Assembly: GCA_025455795.1 (NCBI GenBank)
Contig: JALOLW010000143.1
Coordinates: 1-8,812 of the forward strand
Origin: Spirosomataceae bacterium
Lineage (GTDB): Bacteria > Bacteroidota > Bacteroidia > Cytophagales > Spirosomataceae
Length of the DNA stretch: 8,812 nucleotides
Direction: 5' to 3'
Shown: piece after piece, positions 1-5,506 of the stretch
Layout: each line of letters starts with the position of its first letter
Position numbering within the stretch: the first letter of the stretch is position 1
Program-made: the position numbers and the translations under genes
Notes under the pieces: generated by a model
The model's database searches: none
What the model saw: only the letters and a program-made list of their open reading frames with translations
What the model was told of the DNA's origin: nothing

Positions 1-1063
1 CACGGTCTTCGGTAGGTGGATGATATACCCCCAGCACACGCCCCAATAAAAACCCAAACGCCAAAAAACCTGAGTAACCTTCGAGCGTGGGATAAAGGAC
101 CGCAAGCCCCAATTGCAACGCCACGGAAGCCAAGGCCAACGTCCAACTGGTGAGGCGGTTGTCGTCGGAAATACGACTAAAACACCACTGCAAAAACAAC
201 ACATACAAGGCCAAAGAGCCAATTTTGTTCCAAAAGATTTCGTCGTTGGCTACCGAAAATTCCTCGATTTTGAAAAAACCCAAACCCGCGTAGTTCATAA
301 AAATAAAAAACAAAATCGGGCTAATCTTGCGATGGGCTTTGCTCCCGATGAGGCCGTACAGCACGTGTCCGCCGTCCAACTGCCCAATCGGGATGAGGTT
401 GAGCGACGTAAAAAACAACGACAAATACCCCGCCAACAACCACGGATAGTGCATCATCTCTTGCGGAGGTGGCAGACGGGTGGGGTCAGCGATGTAGGTT
501 TTGAAAAACCAAAACAGCAGGTTGTCTCCAAAAAGTATTTGTCCGCTGAGATTTTGGGTATAAACCACGCGGGCAAAGCCCATGCCAAATTTCTGGTATT
601 CGGGGTGAATTTTGAAGATGTAGTCGAGCGTGGGGAGATTGGCAAAACCGTACCAAAGTACTCCTACCGCCGCTATAAAACCCGCCAACGGCCCCGCTAC
701 GCCAATGTCAAAATACTTGGTGCGGGTACGAATCACTTCTTTGATGCGGATAAACGCCCCCATAGTCCCGATGGTCTGCAAAAATCCAAACCAAAGCGGA
801 ATGTAAAACGGCAACGTGACTTTGACTTTGTGGTGCTTGGCCGTGAAATAATGCCCAAACTCGTGAACGGTAAGGACCCCCAAAAAAGGCAAGGAAAACT
901 GAAATCCTTTCCAAAAATGCTCCCAACCGAGTGGATTTTTTATCTTAAAAAAAGGCAGGTCAAACACCCGCCCAAACATCCACTCAGCCCCCGCAAGCGA
1001 GGTAGTGACAAGGGTGACAGCAAACAAGACAATCTGAATCAGGAGCGTGCGGTAGGTTTTCAA
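1..1063 (-). CDS. Site-2-type M50 family membrane zinc metalloprotease (3' end beyond window)
   Basis: Seen: reading from 1063 down to the left edge gives about 354 residues with no stop. Numbered from a TTG start, there is an N-terminal hydrophobic segment at about 8-25, the zinc site HEFGH at 67-71 (catalytic Glu68), GVAGPLAG at 121-128, and NLIPIGQLDGGH at 222-233, whose Asp230 would be the third zinc ligand. Further hydrophobic segments lie between and after. This is the M50 (site-2 protease) layout: an integral membrane protease that cuts substrates within or next to the membrane. The substrate is unknown; regulated intramembrane proteolysis is a family-level inference. Start: the frame opens after a TGA at 1112-1114 and has no ATG until residue 29, so TTG at 1063 (MKTYRTLLIQ) is preferred. 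ATT at 1084 is a weaker option. It lies 129 bases after the hydrolase gene, on the same strand, beyond a probable terminator. The antisense strand is open over most of it, a codon-bias shadow. Confidence 0.9.
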   Translation of the reverse strand, partial: MKTYRTLLIQIVLFAVTLVTTSLAGAEWMFGRVFDLPFFKIKNPLGWEHFWKGFQFSLPFLGVLTVHEFGHYFTAKHHKVKVTLPFYIPLWFGFLQTIGTMGAFIRIKEVIRTRTKYFDIGVAGPLAGFIAAVGVLWYGFANLPTLDYIFKIHPEYQKFGMGFARVVYTQNLSGQILFGDNLLFWFFKTYIADPTRLPPPQEMMHYPWLLAGYLSLFFTSLNLIPIGQLDGGHVLYGLIGSKAHRKISPILFFIFMNYAGLGFFKIEEFSVANDEIFWNKIGSLALYVLFLQWCFSRISDDNRLTSWTLALASVALQLGLAVLYPTLEGYSGFLAFGFLLGRVLGVYHPPTEDR

Positions 1064-1166
1064 GGCAACGGTATTTTTTGAAATGACAACATCCGCAAGG
1101 TCTGGATTGGTTCAGAGGTGCGAAGTAAATGACACTCGAAAACGGTTGATTTTGACAGAAAAACTC

Positions 1167-1190
1167 AAAAATTGGAGGGCAAGCACCCCC
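1167..1190 (-). terminator. Probable intrinsic terminator after the hydrolase gene
   Basis: On the minus strand, just past the TAA at 1195-1193, bases 1190-1175 can fold into a 6-bp stem (GGGGGU pairing with GCCCUC, including G-U pairs) closed by a GCUU tetraloop. A T5 run at 1171-1167 follows three bases later. The stem is short, so termination may be partial. It would separate the hydrolase transcript from the M50 protease gene downstream. Confidence 0.45.
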
Positions 1191-1192
1191 TT

Positions 1193-1960
1193 TTATTTCT
1201 TCAAAAACCGCATCAAAGAATCCAAAAAGGCTTGGGGTTGTTCGGCTTGTACCCAATGCCCCGCGTTGGCGATGGTGTCAAGCTCCGCATGAGGAAACCA
1301 CTCTCCTATCGAAGGTAAATCGGTTTCTCGAACATAATTGGAGAGCGCGCCCCGCATAAAAAGCGTGGGTGTTTCCACAACTTTTTTGTCTTCTACATCA
1401 CCGCCAATGATTTCGATAGACTCGTCCAATACTTTGAGATTGATGCGCCAATCAAACGCGCCCGCTTCGTTTCGGTAGAGATTTTTGAGCAAAAACTGCC
1501 GCACGGCGGGCAGTTCTTCGTATTGTTTCAGTACGTCTTCGGCTTCGTTTCGATGTTGAATTTGCGCCAACGGCACCGCCGCCAAGCCGTCCAAAATCTC
1601 CCGATGATGCACTCGGTAGGCTTTGGGTGCGATGTCCACCACCACCAGCGACGCGGCCAAGTCGGGGTAGCGCATTGCAAACTGCATAACGGTTTTGCCA
1701 CCCATGGAGTGACCTACCAAGATGGGTTTTTGGAGGTTTTGCTGTTGGATAAACTCGTACAAGTCATCGGCCATATCGGGGTAGGTGTGCGTAGGTGCGT
1801 GCGGCGACCGCCCGTGATTGCGCTGGTCAATGGCATAAACCGAAAAACCGTTTTCGGCAATGGGCTTGCTGATAGTGAGCCAGTTGTCGCACGACCCAAA
1901 CAAACCGTGCAGAATAATGAGTGGATGTCCGTCGCCTACTTGGCGAAAAAAAAGCTGCAT
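1193..1960 (-). CDS. Alpha/beta-fold hydrolase, ABHD11/YbfF-like esterase
   Basis: Seen (255 residues, numbered from ATG 1960): an oxyanion-loop HGLFGS at 18-23, the NHGRSPH motif from about 48, the nucleophile elbow GHSMGG with Ser85, a VVDIAPKAY segment with Asp109, and NAGHWVQAEQP with the catalytic His235. The spacing and the DQRNHGRS, GHSMGG and VVDIAP blocks match the YbfF/ABHD11 group of small serine esterases, cytosolic enzymes acting on short or medium acyl esters. The natural substrate is not evident. There is no signal peptide. The frame also opens with a TTG at 1966 (two extra residues), but the ATG is preferred. Only 8 bases separate it from the stop of the barrel-protein gene upstream, so the two are almost certainly co-transcribed. 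A shared pathway cannot be inferred from that alone. Confidence 0.9.
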   Translation of the reverse strand: MQLFFRQVGDGHPLIILHGLFGSCDNWLTISKPIAENGFSVYAIDQRNHGRSPHAPTHTYPDMADDLYEFIQQQNLQKPILVGHSMGGKTVMQFAMRYPDLAASLVVVDIAPKAYRVHHREILDGLAAVPLAQIQHRNEAEDVLKQYEELPAVRQFLLKNLYRNEAGAFDWRINLKVLDESIEIIGGDVEDKKVVETPTLFMRGALSNYVRETDLPSIGEWFPHAELDTIANAGHWVQAEQPQAFLDSLMRFLKK

Positions 1961-1968
1961 AAACAAAA

Positions 1969-2592
1969 CTAATAGTACCGCTTCTTGCCCGTCGGGATAG
2001 TACCTGTGATACTAAGCGAGATAAAGTCGGGGTTGAAAGGTGTAGTGACAAAATATTCGCCTTGAATTTTGATTTCGCGGAAGGCTATCCCCAAGCGCGG
2101 CACGATAGTCGCAAATACGTCGCGGTCTCGGCGGCGCAGCATAAACGTTTCTTTGGTATCGTTGCGTTTGGCTTCCATGCTTCCGATGTGCGTGACACCC
2201 GCGCCCAAGCCCACAAACAACGCCGACCTGCGCCCGCCCTGCCCCAAGTGGAAATCCATAAACGCCAGCCCCCAGGGGGTAAACTTGGGTTGAACGACGC
2301 TGTTGGACTCCAAATCGTTAAACTTAGGGCGAAAAATACCGCCAATTTTTGCGCCTACATTGAGCCGACGAGAAACAATGTACTGCGGCGAAAAGTACAT
2401 CTGCCATCCCAAGCGCGTGTTGGTCATAAGCAATGGATTGACGGTGTAGGCATTGCCCGCTTTGAAAACGCCCACACCAACCCCGAAATCCGTGAAAAAC
2501 TTACGCTCATCTTCTCGATAAGGACGCAACTGAGCCACCGTTTGGGTCAAACTTAGCGTGGCCAGCAACAGGGAGTAAAGTAATCTTTTCAT
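1969..2592 (-). CDS. Secreted, probably outer-membrane beta-barrel protein of unknown function
   Basis: 207 residues. Seen: a classical signal peptide, MKR then a hydrophobic core, with likely cleavage after TQTVA (Ala20) before Gln21. There is no lipobox cysteine. The mature part alternates hydrophobic and polar residues with glycine- and aromatic-rich strands (for example FGVGVGVFKAG near 36-46, LGWQMYFSPQYIVS near 61-74, LFVGLGAGVTHIG near 124-136 and ISLSITGTIPTG near 191-202), as expected for a small outer-membrane barrel. The predicted protein ends in two tyrosines, so a terminal aromatic for barrel assembly is present. No enzymatic motif is recognised. It sits 43 bases after the gene at 3529-2636 and 8 bases before the hydrolase gene. 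An ancestry among OmpW/PorT-like barrels is possible but not shown. Confidence 0.8.
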   Translation of the reverse strand: MKRLLYSLLLATLSLTQTVAQLRPYREDERKFFTDFGVGVGVFKAGNAYTVNPLLMTNTRLGWQMYFSPQYIVSRRLNVGAKIGGIFRPKFNDLESNSVVQPKFTPWGLAFMDFHLGQGGRRSALFVGLGAGVTHIGSMEAKRNDTKETFMLRRRDRDVFATIVPRLGIAFREIKIQGEYFVTTPFNPDFISLSITGTIPTGKKRYY

Positions 2593-2616
2593 TGCAGAGT
2601 AGGGGTAGAATCTTTA

Positions 2617-2644
2617 CAAAGCTACTCATTTTCCGCTATACAAA
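2617..2644 (-). promoter_or_regulatory. Possible Bacteroidota-type promoter before the barrel-protein gene
   Basis: On the minus strand TAGCTTTG (2624-2617) matches the Bacteroidota -7 element TAnnTTTG exactly, 24 bases before the ATG at 2592. A TTTG at 2644-2641 could serve as the -33 element, but the gap of 16 bases is shorter than the usual 19-21, and it lies inside the end of the preceding gene. If real, the barrel-protein and hydrolase genes have their own promoter as well as read-through. Confidence 0.3.
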
Positions 2645-3529
2645 ATCTTTCGTCGCCAAATTATAGGTTTTATTGCCCAATTTTCCCTCGGCTACCATCG
2701 CTTGGATTTTGGTTTTGAGGGTTTGGATGCGCTGCGGGTAGTGTACTTGTCCCAGCGAAAGCAGGTTTTGGAGCGCTTTTTGGGTATTCCCGTTGGTGTT
2801 GAGGGCATTGATGATGTGGCTGCTTTTGGCACGCCCTTGGTGGCGTATATCGCAGATGACCAAGCATATCAAATCGGGCATACCGTTGAGGTTGTACTGC
2901 AAAGCATACTCGGCCAAGTTGGTTTTGAAATGGTCTATCGCCACTTCTACTTGGATACGGCGATGAGCGGGGTCGTTGATGGCCCAATGCACAAACCGCG
3001 CCGCCGTGATAAGTTCCTGTTTCTCAACTTCGTCCAGCGACGGGTTGAGGTAGCGCATCAAAGCGGTGTTTTCGGTTTCGGCATCCGACGCAGGTTCGAG
3101 CGACGACAGCGTGCCATTGTTGTTGCGGTAGTGAATCACGCCATTTTTGAGTTGGAGTTTCGGAAAGTACTCCACGGCGTTGGGCAAGGCCAAAAGTTTG
3201 CGCAAAAACACCACAAAATCGCCTTTGGGTACGTGAGCCGCGTACTGCATGAAGCTAAACGTAAACTTGGCGCGGTCGTAGGTATTGAGGCAGCAAAACG
3301 AGCCTTTGCTCTCGCAGGTTGCGGTAGGGGTGATAAAATTGGCCCAAAAACCATACTCAGTCACGTAATCTTCTGGCCGATACACCAGCCCCGGGAGCGT
3401 AGTGACGTTGAAAAGGCCGCTGTTGCCTTGGTAGGTGGTTTCTTTGCCAATCAAAAACTTGTTGGCAGTACCGATGACCTTCGCAAAATGCGACAGACCC
3501 TGTTGCGAAAATTCAAAATTGATAGCCAT
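2636..3529 (-). CDS. Conserved-looking protein of unknown function
   Basis: 297 residues, not confidently recognised. Seen: no signal peptide (MAINFEFSQQGL...) and no membrane segment, so probably cytosolic. The N-terminal half contains KETTYQGNSGLFNVTT (29-44), a cysteine cluster (Cys72, Cys79, Cys80), DRAKFTFSFMQYAAHVPKGDF (85-105) and LLALPNAVEYFPKL (112-125). The C-terminal half is mostly helical and contains ICDIRHQGRAKSSHI (225-239). The aromatic, well-ordered segments look like an enzyme core. The FSFMQYAAH stretch vaguely recalls lysozyme-like glycosidases in phage or polysaccharide-acting proteins, but this is only an impression and no catalytic residue can be assigned. The ATG at 3529 opens directly on the conserved-looking N-terminus. 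It is divergent from dnaX (192-base spacer) and may be the first gene of the minus-strand cluster leading to the barrel protein and hydrolase. Confidence 0.75.
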   Translation of the reverse strand: MAINFEFSQQGLSHFAKVIGTANKFLIGKETTYQGNSGLFNVTTLPGLVYRPEDYVTEYGFWANFITPTATCESKGSFCCLNTYDRAKFTFSFMQYAAHVPKGDFVVFLRKLLALPNAVEYFPKLQLKNGVIHYRNNNGTLSSLEPASDAETENTALMRYLNPSLDEVEKQELITAARFVHWAINDPAHRRIQVEVAIDHFKTNLAEYALQYNLNGMPDLICLVICDIRHQGRAKSSHIINALNTNGNTQKALQNLLSLGQVHYPQRIQTLKTKIQAMVAEGKLGNKTYNLATKDFV

Positions 3530-3606
3530 ATCGTTGAGATTTATGGAGTTGAGTAAAAACTTTCGAGTATGTGATTTTTTGCAACACTTTAACCATCAAC
3601 AACATA

Positions 3607-3641
3607 AAGTCTCCCCTACCGGGGGAGATTTAGAGGGGGCT
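3607..3641. repeat. GC-rich intergenic hairpin, probable dispersed Bacteroidota repeat
   Basis: Seen: perfect 7-bp arms TCTCCCC (3610-3616) and GGGGAGA (3622-3628) around a 5-base loop, extended on the plus-strand RNA by a G-U and two A-U pairs (3607-3609 with 3629-3631). AGAGGGGGCT (3632-3641) follows. A GGGGGAGATTTAGAGGGGGC-like element is familiar to me as a dispersed intergenic repeat in Bacteroidota genomes, but copy number cannot be judged from one window. It lies between two divergent genes, so it is unlikely to be a simple gene terminator. It could instead bound the two 5' leaders or insulate the two transcription units. Confidence 0.5.
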
Positions 3642-3721
3642 ATTTGAGGTGTTGCGGCGAAGGTAAAGGGATTTTCTGAAAACTCGTTTACCGTTTGATA
3701 AATCGTGCGTAACTTGCGCCC

Positions 3722-5461
3722 ATGGCAGAAAGTTTTGTTGTATCCGCTCGCAAGTATCGCCCCGTCACCTTCGATTCGGTAGTGGGGCAGTCGCATATTA
3801 CTACGACGCTCAAAAACGCGATTCGTACCCATCATCTCGCGCAGGCATTTTTGTTTTGTGGGCCTCGTGGCGTGGGCAAAACCACCAACGCCCGCATTTT
3901 GGCCAAGACCATCAACTGTCAAAACCTCACCGACGAAGTAGAGCCTTGCGGTACGTGCGAGAGTTGTGTGGCGTTTCAAAACAACGCTTCCTTCAACGTG
4001 CATGAGCTTGATGCCGCCTCCAACAACTCCGTGGACGACATCCGACATTTGATTGACCAAGTGCGCTACCCGCCCCAAACGGGCAAGTACAAGATTTACA
4101 TCATTGACGAGGTGCATATGTTGTCGTCGTCGGCTTTCAATGCTTTCTTAAAAACGCTGGAAGAACCGCCGAGCTACGCCATTTTTATTTTGGCAACAAC
4201 CGAAAAGCACAAGATTCTGCCCACGATTTTGTCGCGCTGTCAGATTTTTGATTTCAACCGTATTCAACCGCGCGACATCGCCGACCACCTCGAACAAATC
4301 GCCCTCAAAGAAGGCATCAAAACCGAACGCGAAGCCCTCGAACTCATTGCCCAAAAAGCCGACGGCGGCCTCCGCGACGCGCTCTCAATGTTTGACCTCA
4401 ACGTAACTTTTTCGACCGACGACACGCTGCGCTACAAAGAAGTCCTCGAAAATCTCCACGTTCTTGATTATGACTATTACTTCCGCCTTACCGACGCGCT
4501 CTTGGCGGGCGATATTTCGCAAAGTCTGCTGATTTTCAACGAAATCCTCAACAAAGGCTTTGATGGTCATCAGTTTGTGGTAGGACTTTTAGAGCATTTT
4601 CGCAACCTGCTCGTGTGCCAAGACCCCGCCACGATACAACTGTTGGAAGTATCAGAATCGGCCAAAAACAAGTACCTCGACCAGTCGGCTCAAGCGTCGC
4701 GGTATTTTTTGTTGTCGGCGTTGAGCATTGGTAGTCATACCGACATCCACTACAAAGCCGCCAAACAGCAACGCCTGCACGTGGAGCTGTGCTTGATGAA
4801 AATCGCCAAAATCAACGACGTGCTGAATTGGGATTCGTTGGCCGAAGACGAAAAAAAAAAGAATAGTGTTATTGCCGCCGACCGCATCGTAGCCGACCGC
4901 CAAAGTCCCGCGCCCAAGCCCCAAGCCACACCTTCGGTTACCAACGAGCCAACCGTCAAGTACCAAAACGGAGCGATGCCCGCACCTGCACTCGGCAGTA
5001 AGCTCAAAACGACCGTCAAACTCGCACCCACGGGCGAAACACCCCAAAATGAACCTACTAAAACTGCCGAAATAGCCCCCACGCTGACGGCAGAACGGCC
5101 TTTTACTTTTGAACAACTCCAAAAAGCATGGGCGGAATTTGCGCAGATGCGCGAGCAAAACGGCGGCGCGGTGAGCGAGCAGGTCATGCTTAATCGAACG
5201 ATTGTGTGCGAGGGTACAACCATCAAACTCGTCCTCGACAATCTCCACCAAGAGCAGTTGCTCAACGAAGTCAAGCCTGACCTGTTGGGCTATCTGCGGC
5301 ATCAACTCCAAAATCGCCTCCTTCAAATCAGCTACCAAATCGCTCAAAGCGACGCCAAGCGGAATCCTTATACGCCGCAGGAGAAGTTCAACGCATTGAT
5401 TGAGAAAAACCCACACCTTGCCCAACTCCAACAACGCCTCGGATTGGAAGTGGATTTTTGA
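3722..5461 (+). CDS. dnaX: DNA polymerase III subunits gamma and tau
   Basis: 579 residues; the AAA+ motor of the replicative clamp loader, which opens the sliding clamp and, as tau, couples polymerase cores to the helicase. Seen: the bacteroidal N-terminus SARKYRPVTFDSVVGQ; Walker A GPRGVGKT (47-54); a zinc-knuckle set Cys66, Cys76, Cys79, Cys82; Walker B with DEVHMLS (IIDE at 127-130); sensor 1 ATT (158-160); the SRC arginine finger (Arg172); and sensor 2 GGLRDA (215-220). A helical oligomerisation domain runs to about 370, then a Pro/Thr-rich linker (about 385-460), then a C-terminal tau domain (461-579) beginning FTFEQLQKAW. The ATG at 3722 directly precedes the conserved start. An A10 run at codons 377-380 (see separate entry) probably yields a short gamma form. 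It is divergent from the gene at 3529-2636. The rpn-like gene follows after 45 bases. Confidence 0.98.
   Translation: MAESFVVSARKYRPVTFDSVVGQSHITTTLKNAIRTHHLAQAFLFCGPRGVGKTTNARILAKTINCQNLTDEVEPCGTCESCVAFQNNASFNVHELDAASNNSVDDIRHLIDQVRYPPQTGKYKIYIIDEVHMLSSSAFNAFLKTLEEPPSYAIFILATTEKHKILPTILSRCQIFDFNRIQPRDIADHLEQIALKEGIKTEREALELIAQKADGGLRDALSMFDLNVTFSTDDTLRYKEVLENLHVLDYDYYFRLTDALLAGDISQSLLIFNEILNKGFDGHQFVVGLLEHFRNLLVCQDPATIQLLEVSESAKNKYLDQSAQASRYFLLSALSIGSHTDIHYKAAKQQRLHVELCLMKIAKINDVLNWDSLAEDEKKKNSVIAADRIVADRQSPAPKPQATPSVTNEPTVKYQNGAMPAPALGSKLKTTVKLAPTGETPQNEPTKTAEIAPTLTAERPFTFEQLQKAWAEFAQMREQNGGAVSEQVMLNRTIVCEGTTIKLVLDNLHQEQLLNEVKPDLLGYLRHQLQNRLLQISYQIAQSDAKRNPYTPQEKFNALIEKNPHLAQLQQRLGLEVDF
4851..4866 (+). 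promoter_or_regulatory. dnaX slippery A-run with -1 frame stop (gamma/tau switch)
   Basis: Ten As at 4851-4860 followed by G, read in frame as GAA AAA AAA AAG (Glu377-Lys380). It contains the heptamer A AAA AAG (4855-4861) used for -1 ribosomal frameshifting in E. coli dnaX, and resembles the A-run used for transcriptional slippage in Thermus dnaX. After a -1 slip, or one extra A in the mRNA, the next codons are GAA and TAG (4864-4866), giving a 381-residue protein ending KKKE. One A too few also stops soon, after about a dozen codons. This cuts the protein just after the oligomerisation domain, the expected place for gamma. I see no clear stem-loop after it and no Shine-Dalgarno-like stimulator before it, which favours polymerase slippage over ribosomal slipping. 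Confidence 0.7.
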
Positions 5462-5471
5462 GGTAGCTTAA

Positions 5472-5502
5472 TTTGCATTTTTGTTTCGTTTCTCTATTTT
5501 TG
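5472..5502 (+). promoter_or_regulatory. Bacteroidota-type promoter of the rpn-like gene
   Basis: TTTG (5472-5475) and TATTTTTG (5495-5502, an exact TAnnTTTG) are separated by 19 bases, matching the -33/-7 consensus of the Bacteroidota housekeeping sigma factor. The ATG begins only 5 bases after the -7 element, so transcription would start at or almost at the start codon. This would make a leaderless or nearly leaderless mRNA. The spacer after dnaX shows no terminator, so read-through from dnaX is also possible. Confidence 0.5.
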
Positions 5503-5506
5503 GCAG

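Noticed and set aside
113..1081. Long plus-strand open frame (322 residues) opposite the M50 protease gene
   Set aside because: Basic, low-complexity translation without domains; the minus strand carries clear M50 motifs, so this is a codon-bias shadow.
1964..1966. TTG as start of the hydrolase gene
   Set aside because: An ATG two codons later gives the expected N-terminus and leaves a sensible gap after the upstream stop.
2702..3556. Plus-strand open frame of 284 residues opposite the gene at 3529-2636
   Set aside because: Both strands are open, but the minus frame has natural N- and C-termini, better residue composition and fits the same-strand cluster.
3652..3697. Possible dnaX promoter (TTG at 3652 and TACCGTTTG at 3689-3697)
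   Set aside because: The -7-like element has three bases instead of two between TA and TTTG, and the 34-base gap from the TTG is far too long.
4872..4902. Repeated GCCGACCGC after the dnaX A-run as a frameshift-stimulating structure
   Set aside because: The copies are direct, not inverted, and no complementary arm is nearby to form a stem.
4652..5434. Minus-strand open frame of 260 residues within dnaX
   Set aside because: Antisense to the tau region of a certain gene; composition is a mirror of dnaX codons.
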